64,000 bases of DNA, from assembly GCF_041690465.1 (NCBI RefSeq), contig NZ_JAWLHG010000012.1, forward strand, positions 1-64,000, given 5' to 3'. Positions 52,126 to 59,556 of the stretch are shown here, piece after piece; within the stretch, counting starts at the first letter, position 1; every line of letters starts with the position of its first letter. The notes beneath the pieces were generated by a model, which saw only the letters and a program-made list of their open reading frames with translations, searched no databases and was not told the origin of the DNA. Both the position numbers and the translations under genes were made by a program. This DNA is from Falsiroseomonas sp041690465. GTDB taxonomy: Bacteria > Pseudomonadota > Alphaproteobacteria > Acetobacterales > Acetobacteraceae.

Positions 52126-53192
52126 GGCGCGGGGACGGCCTCGCTGGCGCCGGCCTCCTCATCCTCCTCGCCGCGGCCGACCAGGTGCAGCGCGCGGCCG
52201 CGCACGCCGCGGGCGGCCAGCGCGTGGATCAGCGCGTCCTCGCGGCCATGCGTCACCCAGATCTCGGGCGCGGCCACCTCCTCGGCGGTCTGCAGCAGCT
52301 CGTCCCAGTCGGCGTGGTCGGAGACGATCAGCGGCAGTTCCACGCCCTTGGCCTTCGCCCGCTGCCGCACCCGCATCCAGCCGGAGGCGGCGCAGACCAC
52401 CGGCTCCGCCAGGCGCCGCACCCAGGGCGTCGCCTCGGCGCCGGAGGGGGCGAGCACGATCTCGCCCGCCAGCAGCCCGCCCCCGCCGCGCCTGGCCGGC
52501 GCCGGCACCGGCAGCAGCTCGCCGAGCTGCACGCCGAGCTCCTCGTAGAGCGCGGAGAGCGCCATCAGCCCGCCATGGAGGAAGATCGGCCGGTCCCATC
52601 CCGCCTCCCGCAGCAGCCGGATCAGCCGCTGGCACTTGCCGAGCGCATAGACGCCGACCAGGTGCGCGCGATCGGGAAACAGGCGCACGCTTTCCAGCAG
52701 GCGCGCCACCTCGGCCGCGGCGGGCGGGTGGTGGAACACCGGCAGGGCGAAGGTCGCCTCGGTGACGAAGACGTCGCAGGGCACGGGTTCGAAGGGGGCG
52801 CAGGTGGGGTCGCGCCGTCGCTTGTAGTCGCCCGAGACAACCACGCGGCTGCCGCGCCATTCCATCACCACCTGCGCCGAGCCCAGCACATGCCCCGCCG
52901 GCACCAGGCGGATGGCGACGCCGTTGCGGGTGACGGCCTCGCCTGGCGCCAGCGCCTGCTGCCGCGCCCCGGCGCGCCCCTCGCCGAGTCGCGCGCGCAT
53001 GATGGCGAGCGTTTCGGCGGTGGCGAGCACGGCGCCGTGGTCGGGCCTCGCGTGGTCGGAATGGCCATGGGTGATCACCGCATGCGGCACCGCGCGGAGC
53101 GGGTCCACGAAGAAGTCGCCGGGCTCGCAGTAGAGACCCTGGGGGGTGACGCGGAGCCAGGTGGCGGGGTGGGGGGCGTGACCGTTCGGCAT
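52122..53192 (-). CDS. Ligase-associated DNA exonuclease (metallo-beta-lactamase/CPSF fold)
   Basis: A 356-residue protein with the metal site ITHGHSDHARPDH and further ligands in VPAGHVLGSAQ (GHxLGS) and VVSGDYKRRRDP, plus IVSDHADW and VTHGRED of the beta-CASP domain. It trims DNA ends for the neighbouring ligase. The ATG at 53192 opens MPNGHAPHPATW; upstream codons are not coding-like. It is the first gene of the ligase unit. Confidence 0.9.
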   Translation of the reverse strand: MPNGHAPHPATWLRVTPQGLYCEPGDFFVDPLRAVPHAVITHGHSDHARPDHGAVLATAETLAIMRARLGEGRAGARQQALAPGEAVTRNGVAIRLVPAGHVLGSAQVVMEWRGSRVVVSGDYKRRRDPTCAPFEPVPCDVFVTEATFALPVFHHPPAAAEVARLLESVRLFPDRAHLVGVYALGKCQRLIRLLREAGWDRPIFLHGGLMALSALYEELGVQLGELLPVPAPARRGGGGLLAGEIVLAPSGAEATPWVRRLAEPVVCAASGWMRVRQRAKAKGVELPLIVSDHADWDELLQTAEEVAAPEIWVTHGREDALIHALAARGVRGRALHLVGRGEEDEEAGASEAVPAP

Positions 53193-53384
53193 GGAGCGGA
53201 AATGGTGTTCGGACGCGGCCGTACCGAGAGTGTTTCGAGGGCCATCCGCTCGTGACAACCGCAGCGTGCTAGGCCATACACAGCCGTGCTACCGGGGCGC
53301 ACCCTAGAGGCTTGAAACCGGTGCAGCCGCGCGGGCCGCTTCGTGCGGGAAGGCAACCGACGCGATTGAAAGGAACACGCTACA

Positions 53385-53633
53385 ATGGCTCAGAAGCCGT
53401 CGCCTGCCGCAGCCCGCCAGGCGAAGCCGGTGGAAACCCCGGACGTGGCGCTCGCGCGCACGATCGGCCGGGCCCTCTGGGACCGCGAGTTCAAGGCGTC
53501 CAACCCCGATGCGACGCCGCAGGCCAAGCAGGCCGCCTGGAACGACGCCAAGCGCGACTACATCAAGACCGGCCGGCAGATCGCCAATCGGCTCAACAGG
53601 GCGGGCTTCACCTTCGACATAAAGAAGGCCTGA
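53385..53633 (+). CDS. Small conserved-looking hypothetical protein
   Basis: An 82-residue basic protein, mostly helical, with WNDAKRDYIKTGRQIANRLN toward the C-terminus, resembling a small nucleic-acid-binding protein but with no recognised motif. AAAGGAAC lies 7-14 nt before the ATG. It is the first gene of the segment separating the two halves of the repair set; whether it belongs to the repair genes or to the glycan genes cannot be told. Confidence 0.65.
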   Translation: MAQKPSPAAARQAKPVETPDVALARTIGRALWDREFKASNPDATPQAKQAAWNDAKRDYIKTGRQIANRLNRAGFTFDIKKA

Positions 53634-53695
53634 CCTGCAATCCAGGCTAGCGGGAACCACGCTGCGAAAGGCATGGGTGTGCAGGAATCCCTAGC

Positions 53696-55051
53696 GTGAC
53701 GCCGAGGGACGAGAATATCGGTCTTCTCGGGGAAAACCTCGATCGGCTCACGCAGCCGGGGAAATACTACATCCCCAAGTTCGAGTCCGTGCCGAGTGCC
53801 GTCGTGTGTCCGGCAAGCGGCGAGTACAGCCCACAGAACGAGTCCTTGAAGGCGCTGCATGGACCGCACGCTGGCGCGATGGGGAAGTACTCCGTCTACG
53901 ATGGCGGCGTGTACGACGGCGCCGGCCGCATCGTGCCGGCCGCCATTCATCTCGGCGGTGGCCGGCGGCATCTGCCTGGCATTGATCCGCCTCCTGCCCC
54001 GGTCGAGTCTCTTGACGGTGCCTGGCTGTGGGGCGGCGTCCTGCAGCCGCATTTCGGCCATTTCCTAACCGAGAGCCTTGGCCGGCTCTGGGCTTGGCCT
54101 CGTGTCAACACCTTGCTCAAGGGCGTCGTCTGGCTGCTGCCGGGCGAAGTGCCGCCGCATAAGGTCGAACTCTACGCCGCCTTCGCGAGGAAGACCTTCA
54201 TGGCAGACGTATTCGGCCTTCTCGGCATCGAGGGCACGCATCACGTCGTCACCGCCCCCATCGCCGTGCGGCGGCTGGTCGTGCCGAACCAGTTGATGAT
54301 GAACCTGGGCGGCCGCGGCATCGCCGGTCACGCCGTCTTCCGCAACTTCGTGCGCCGCATGGCGGAGTCGGCCCCGCAGCAGGCGCCGGCCGAGCGGAAG
54401 CCGATCTACGTTTCTCGGGCCGGTATGGGCACCGCCGGGCGCTTCGTCCTCGAAGAGCAGATCGAAGCGGCCTTCTCCGCCGCCGGCTGGCGTGTCCTGC
54501 GGCCGGAGACGATGGGGATCGCCGAGCAGATCGCGACCTATGCAACCGCCGACCGGCTCATCTTCGCCGAAGGCTCCGCGCTGCATCTCTTCGCCATGGT
54601 CTCCCGGCCCGATCAGAAGGTAGCCGTCGTCTCACGCCGCACCCCGGCAAAAGTGAAGTTCCAGCAGCAGCTTCGGGCTTATGGCTTGCAGGACGTTCAC
54701 ACCATCGACGTGGTCACCGGAGCGGTGCTGCCGATGCGGCCGAACGCCGAAGGTGCGCTGATGCCGGCATACCGAAACGATACGGATGTACTGCTCGACA
54801 ACTCCGCGCTGGAACGGGCACTCGTCGAGCATGGTTTTCTCGGCAAGGGTGAGCTCCGCCTCCCCGGCCCCGATCCGGTGATGGCTGCGGCCCAGGCAAC
54901 CTGCGCGGCGCGCTCGGGCGAAGGGCCGCATCTGCCCTGGTGCGTGGTCGGGCGCGAGCAGCTTCAATCCGTGCCGCGCGGTCCGAACATCCGTGAGGAA
55001 AGGCTGGCCGAGACGCGTGCCCAGCAGCGCGCCGGTGCTGCCGTCGGATGA
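53696..55051 (+). CDS. Glycosyltransferase family 61-like protein
   Basis: A 451-residue protein with the GT61/DUF563 pattern: HFGHFLTESLGRLWAW (about residues 121-136), PIYVSRAGMGTAGRFVLEE, and a late EQIATYATADRLIFAEGSAL segment typical of the nucleotide-sugar domain. It starts at GTG with AGGA 9 nt upstream. The last 60 residues are unlike the family; another frame reads on as SDDQYFPFGGANAIEIAAF to a stop at 55112, so a frameshift in the tail is possible. Confidence 0.75.
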   Translation: MTPRDENIGLLGENLDRLTQPGKYYIPKFESVPSAVVCPASGEYSPQNESLKALHGPHAGAMGKYSVYDGGVYDGAGRIVPAAIHLGGGRRHLPGIDPPPAPVESLDGAWLWGGVLQPHFGHFLTESLGRLWAWPRVNTLLKGVVWLLPGEVPPHKVELYAAFARKTFMADVFGLLGIEGTHHVVTAPIAVRRLVVPNQLMMNLGGRGIAGHAVFRNFVRRMAESAPQQAPAERKPIYVSRAGMGTAGRFVLEEQIEAAFSAAGWRVLRPETMGIAEQIATYATADRLIFAEGSALHLFAMVSRPDQKVAVVSRRTPAKVKFQQQLRAYGLQDVHTIDVVTGAVLPMRPNAEGALMPAYRNDTDVLLDNSALERALVEHGFLGKGELRLPGPDPVMAAAQATCAARSGEGPHLPWCVVGREQLQSVPRGPNIREERLAETRAQQRAGAAVG

Positions 55052-55201
55052 CCAGTATTTCCCCTTTGGCGGGGCGAACGCCATCGAGATTGCCGCCTTC
55101 ATCTCGGTCTAAAACGACCCTGTCTTCCTGGCCGCCCTGGTCACGCCAGGAATGCCTGCACTCCCCCGCCTGAGCCCGTCACTGCCGGAGCCGAACGACC
55201 C

Positions 55202-56008
55202 ATGCCGATCGAGACTGTCCCCCCCTCGGCGCGCCCGCCGGCTGCCAGCGACGGCTTTTTCGCGCCGTTCCGCGGCGGGGTGCGCCACCTGCGCTTTCTT
55301 CCCCTGCTGGCGACCGCACGCGAGGCCCAGAGCTACTTCGAGATCGGCACATCCAAAGGCAACTCGGTCGCCGGCATTGACTGCGCCGCGGTCTGCGTGG
55401 ACCCCTCCTTCCGGGTCGAGCAGAATGTCATCGGACGCAAGCCCTACCTGCTCGCCTTCCAAATGACGAGCGACGATTTCTTCGCGCAGTACCGTCTGTC
55501 GGATTTGCTTCCAAAGCCTGGCCGACTCGACCTCGCCTTCCTTGACGGCATGCACCACTTCGAGTTCCTGCTTCGTGACTTCATGAACGTCGAAAAATAC
55601 TGCGATGAGCGCACCATCGTCTGCCTGCATGACTGCCTGCCGATCCACCCGCACGCCGCCCGCCGTCTCGACCGGCGCAAGGCGGTTCGCCAGGAGACAA
55701 CGCGGCCGGTCGATCCCGAAGCCCGCGGCTGGACAGGCGACGTCTGGAAGGTGCTTCGCATCCTTCAGCAGTACCGCCCCGATTTGCGCATCACGGTCTT
55801 CGACTGCCCGCCGAGCAGCCTCGTGGTCATCACCCAGTGCGACGCCTCCAACCGCGTGCTGGAAGGTGCCTTTGACGAGGCCGTTGCGCGTTGGGACAAG
55901 GCGGATGAGCGACCCGGCTGGTTTGACGACCTGCATGACAGCGTGAGGCTGGTTTCCAGCCGGGCTAACATGGAGCCGAAAGCGATACGGGCCTTGCTCG
56001 GCCTCTGA
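55202..56008 (+). CDS. Methyltransf_24-type SAM-dependent methyltransferase
   Basis: A 268-residue protein with motif I YFEIGTSKGNSVAGID (about residues 45-60) and LAFLDGMHHFEFLLRDF, the characteristic Asp-Gly-x-His of the macrocin-O-methyltransferase/Methyltransf_24 group. It probably O-methylates a sugar or a lipid-linked glycan, given its neighbours. It resembles the methyltransferase at 57837 in fold but not closely in sequence. Confidence 0.75.
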   Translation: MPIETVPPSARPPAASDGFFAPFRGGVRHLRFLPLLATAREAQSYFEIGTSKGNSVAGIDCAAVCVDPSFRVEQNVIGRKPYLLAFQMTSDDFFAQYRLSDLLPKPGRLDLAFLDGMHHFEFLLRDFMNVEKYCDERTIVCLHDCLPIHPHAARRLDRRKAVRQETTRPVDPEARGWTGDVWKVLRILQQYRPDLRITVFDCPPSSLVVITQCDASNRVLEGAFDEAVARWDKADERPGWFDDLHDSVRLVSSRANMEPKAIRALLGL

Positions 56009-56130
56009 CCAGTGCTTTCCACGGGCTGCGCTACTGCACGGCGCGACCGCGTCCAATGCCGGAATCTTCCGCCGACTGGCTCACGGTGCGAGGCTGAACG
56101 GAGGGGCACCACAGCCAGGATGAACGTGCC

Positions 56131-57015
56131 TTGAGGATTGCCGCGTTTACCATGGTCTACAACGAGCCGGTGATGCTGCCGCTTTGGGCGCGTCACTACG
56201 GCCGGGAGTTCGGGGCGGAGAACCTGTTCTGCCTCGACCACGGTTCGGACGACGGCAGCACGGCGGGCGTGGTCGCCAACACCATCCGCCTGCCCCGCGG
56301 TGAATTCCATGAGGCGAAGCGCGCGGCCGCCATCAGCGCCTTCCACACCAGCCTGCTGAGCTACTATGACGCCGTCGTCTTTTCCGACAGCGACGAGTTC
56401 CTGGTCGCCGATCCCGCGCGCCACGCCGGCCTCGCCCCCTTCATCGCCGCGCGCTGCCAGCGCACCGTCACCGCCTTCGGCTTCAACGTCCTGCCGGTGA
56501 TCGCGCGCGACCCGCCGATGGATTGGCACCGCCCCGTGCTGGCGCAGCGCCGCTTTGCATGTTTCGATCGCAAGTACTGCAAGACACTGATCTCGCGCGT
56601 GCCGCTCAACTGGACGCCGGGCTTCCACAATTGCGACGTGCCGCCGAACCGCGACCGCGACCTCTACATGTTCCACCTCAAATTCGCCGACGACGCCACC
56701 TTTCGGACCGCGCAGGAGAAGCGGATGTCCGTGCGATGGGCGGCGGAGTCCGTCGCCAAAAACCACGGCGGCCATTGGCGGCGCGACGCCGCTGTGGTCA
56801 GCCGCCGTGCCTTCCTCCGGGCCGATCCCGCACACGCCCCGCCGCTGGACGACCCGCGCCTCGTCGAGCGCGAATTCGCCCCGACGCCGGAGAAGCGCCC
56901 CCCCGGAGGGCTCTACACGATCCCGGAGCGCTTCCGGAACGCCCTCCCGGGCATCCGGCCCGGCGCCGACGAGCCGGGGCCGGCGCCTCAGGCCGGGGTC
57001 AGCCCCGCCGCGTAG
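56131..57015 (+). CDS. Glycosyltransferase (GT2/GT92-like)
   Basis: A 294-residue protein: FTMVYNEPVMLPLWARHYG at the start, LDHGSDDGS, and the metal/sugar-binding FSDSDEFLV (about residues 87-95), typical of the Glyco_tranf_2_4 group. A C-terminal Pro-rich tail follows. It starts at TTG (56131), because the next ATG would remove the first strand. Its end overlaps the end of the opposite GT2 gene by 28 nt. Confidence 0.7.
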   Translation: MRIAAFTMVYNEPVMLPLWARHYGREFGAENLFCLDHGSDDGSTAGVVANTIRLPRGEFHEAKRAAAISAFHTSLLSYYDAVVFSDSDEFLVADPARHAGLAPFIAARCQRTVTAFGFNVLPVIARDPPMDWHRPVLAQRRFACFDRKYCKTLISRVPLNWTPGFHNCDVPPNRDRDLYMFHLKFADDATFRTAQEKRMSVRWAAESVAKNHGGHWRRDAAVVSRRAFLRADPAHAPPLDDPRLVEREFAPTPEKRPPGGLYTIPERFRNALPGIRPGADEPGPAPQAGVSPAA

Positions 57016-57689
57016 TCCCGCACCGGCATGTGCTCGGCCATCGCGTCCAGCCGTGCCTCATAGGCCTCGCCGGTCAGCACGTCGGTCGCCCGCGACAGGA
57101 TCGAGCGGAAATGCTGCTCCGGCCAGGTGTTGGAGCCGTGGAAGACGTAGCAGTAGAGCGAGGGGTCATCGACCAGCTTGATCCGGTGACTCTCCCGGAT
57201 GGTCCTGACCAGCGCGGAATCCTCCGCCCGCGACGCCACCGGGTAGGGCGGAAGCACCTCCCGACGGGCGAGCATCGAGCCTTCCCACACCCGCCGGCCT
57301 GCCAGCGCCAGCGTGGCCCGATTCGGCCACCAGAGCGTCCAGCGATGAAGGAACACCGCATCCGCCCGCGCGCGCGCCAGTTCCTCGAGCATCGCCTCGA
57401 TCCGTCGCGGGTGGTACAGGTCGTCGTCGTCCCACTGGCAGATGAGTTCCCCCCGCGCCTCGGCGATGGAGAGGTTCCGCAGCGTGCCGAGGTCCGCCGG
57501 CGCAGCTTCGATGAAGCGCAGCAGCGGGGAGGCGAGGCCGGCGATGTAGCGCTTCAGCTCCGCGGCCTCGCGGTCGCAGACCACGACCAGCTCGCGGTCG
57601 GCGTGGGTCTGCCGCAGGAAGCAATCCACGGCGAGGCGCGTCGGGAACAGGTTCCCCTTGGTCACCATCACGCAGGAGACGGTCGGCAT
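56988..57689 (-). CDS. Glycosyltransferase family 2
   Basis: A 233-residue GT-A enzyme: SCVMVTKGNLFPTRLAVDCF at the start, CQWDDDDLYHPRRIEAML with the metal-binding acidic cluster (about residues 88-105), and RAEDSALVRTI. It is the only glycan gene on the - strand of this segment and runs into the previous glycosyltransferase. Confidence 0.8.
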   Translation of the reverse strand: MPTVSCVMVTKGNLFPTRLAVDCFLRQTHADRELVVVCDREAAELKRYIAGLASPLLRFIEAAPADLGTLRNLSIAEARGELICQWDDDDLYHPRRIEAMLEELARARADAVFLHRWTLWWPNRATLALAGRRVWEGSMLARREVLPPYPVASRAEDSALVRTIRESHRIKLVDDPSLYCYVFHGSNTWPEQHFRSILSRATDVLTGEAYEARLDAMAEHMPVRDYAAGLTPA

Positions 57690-57836
57690 GCTGGCTGGTT
57701 GCTCCCTTCCTGCCGCTCAGGCCCGCGGCGGGCGGCCGGTGTTCCGTGCAACGGGGCCACGCGCGCCTTGCGCCACGCGCGGCCGCATCGCAAAACCCGC
57801 CCGGACCATCGAGCGCCCGCAGCGGAGGCCGAGTGC

Positions 57837-58562
57837 ATGCAGATAAACCACCCCAACCTGCTTGGCTATCACGGGGAGGGCTTCTCCCGGGTCCAGGGCT
57901 GGTGCTCGGACAAGCTGTTCGCCGTGATCGACATGCTCGCCTCCTGCCGCATCAACAAGGCGGGCGGGGTCGCGGAGATCGGCATCCATCACGGCAAGCT
58001 GTTCCTGCTGCTGAACCAGTTGACCGGCGCCGAGGACTCGTCCTTCGCCATCGATCTCTTCGAACACCAGACCCTGAACATCGACAAGTCCGGTCGGGGC
58101 AACCTGGCGATCTTCCAGGAGAACCTGAGGAAATACGACGCACATCAGGGCCGCAACGTCCGGATCATCGCCGGCGATTCCACCGACCCCGCCCTGGACC
58201 TGGTCGCGACGATCGGCCGCGGGACGCTGCGCTTCTTCTCCGTCGATGGCGGGCACACCGTGCAGCACCTGCTGAACGACCTGGCCATCGCGCAGCAGAC
58301 CATAACGAATGAAGGCGTCGTCATCGTGGACGACATGTTCCACTTCGAATGGCCGGGCGTCACCGAAGGCGTCGTCCGCTACATGCAGTCCTTCCCGACG
58401 CTCGTTCCCGTCGCGATGGGGCACAACAAGCTCTACATGTGCAAGATGTCGTACCACGGCTTCTACCTGTCGCTATTCGAGCGGTGCCCGCTCGCGGTCC
58501 GGCGGGTCAGCTTCTGCGGATGGAGCGTGATCGCCCTCTCGCATGACCGGCCCGCGGGCTGA
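57837..58562 (+). CDS. Methyltransf_24-type SAM-dependent methyltransferase
   Basis: A 241-residue protein with VAEIGIHHGKLFLLLNQL (motif I), FAIDLFEHQTLN (motif II acidic), FFSVDGGHTVQHLLNDL (Asp-Gly-Gly-His) and VVIVDDMFHFEWPGV. GGAGG is 8-10 nt before the ATG. It is divergent from the GT2 gene. It probably methylates a sugar residue of the same glycan. Confidence 0.75.
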   Translation: MQINHPNLLGYHGEGFSRVQGWCSDKLFAVIDMLASCRINKAGGVAEIGIHHGKLFLLLNQLTGAEDSSFAIDLFEHQTLNIDKSGRGNLAIFQENLRKYDAHQGRNVRIIAGDSTDPALDLVATIGRGTLRFFSVDGGHTVQHLLNDLAIAQQTITNEGVVIVDDMFHFEWPGVTEGVVRYMQSFPTLVPVAMGHNKLYMCKMSYHGFYLSLFERCPLAVRRVSFCGWSVIALSHDRPAG

Positions 58563-58620
58563 TGGCCGTGCTCGCCGTGGCTGGCAAAGGGACCATGCGC
58601 CGGAACCCGGAGGCGGCCGC

Positions 58621-59484
58621 TTGACCACATTCTCGATCCACGTCGGCGCCCACAAGACCGCGACGACATACCTGCAAAGCCGTCTGCAGCAAGGCTCCGC
58701 CCATCTTCGGACGCAGAACATCCTGTTCGAGCCGATGCCGAAATTCCGAGCCAGGTTCACGCGTCACCTGTGGCGCGCCTTCCGGAAGGTGCCGGAGGCG
58801 CCGACGCCGCAGGACCTGCAGGCGGCGTTCGGCTTCTACCTGCGCCAGGCGGAAGGCCACTTCGTCGCATCCGACGAGAACCTGGTCGGCACCTGCAATC
58901 TCAGCGGCCGCGTCTATGCGGACAGCAAGGCCCGCTTCGAATTCCTGAAAGCCTGCCTGCCGGGATCGCCGGATGTGGTGGTGCTGACCGTGCGGGAATA
59001 CGCTGGCTGGCTTGCCTCCTACTACTCGGAGTCCATCCGGTGGCAGCCCTTCGTGAGCTTCGACACCTACAAGCGCCGCCTGAAGCTGGACGACGGATTA
59101 TGGGTGCGTGTCGTCGAGGCGCTGGTTGAGACGTTCGGCGCCGGGACCGTGAAGGTCATGCGCTACGAGACGCTGCAGGACCGCCTTCCCGCATTGCTGT
59201 CCACCCTGTGCGGCGCCCCGATCGACGAGACGAAGCTTCCCGAATCCGACGACCGGCGCGAAGGCCTCTCCGCGGCAGCAATCGAGGCGGTGGGCAAGAT
59301 CGCCGACCTGTCCGATGCGCACATCGCAAGCTCGGCAATCGATGCGGCGATGAAGCGGTTTCCGCGCTCGCCGGAGTTCCCCGCCTTCGCGCCCTGGTCT
59401 GCGGAGGAAATCCACAGGCTGAAGGCGCTCTACGCCGACCACATGTCGGACATCGGGCGTCGTCATCCCGGCATCTTCATCTGA
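58621..59484 (+). CDS. Sulfotransferase-like protein
   Basis: A 287-residue protein opening with SIHVGAHKTATTYLQSRLQ, which matches the phosphosulfate (PAPS) binding loop G-x-x-K-T-A-T-T of bacterial sulfotransferases; VLTVREYAGWLASYYSES fits the 3'-phosphate-binding Arg/Ser region. The start is TTG, supported by GGAGG 7 nt upstream. It would sulfate a glycan made by the preceding genes, but acceptor and reaction are inferred. Confidence 0.7.
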   Translation: MTTFSIHVGAHKTATTYLQSRLQQGSAHLRTQNILFEPMPKFRARFTRHLWRAFRKVPEAPTPQDLQAAFGFYLRQAEGHFVASDENLVGTCNLSGRVYADSKARFEFLKACLPGSPDVVVLTVREYAGWLASYYSESIRWQPFVSFDTYKRRLKLDDGLWVRVVEALVETFGAGTVKVMRYETLQDRLPALLSTLCGAPIDETKLPESDDRREGLSAAAIEAVGKIADLSDAHIASSAIDAAMKRFPRSPEFPAFAPWSAEEIHRLKALYADHMSDIGRRHPGIFI

Positions 59485-59556
59485 CCCGGCACCCCGGCGA
59501 GACGGAGCCGCCAGGGAGCGTGTTGCGCGGCACCAGAACCGCGCTAGCTTGAAGCC

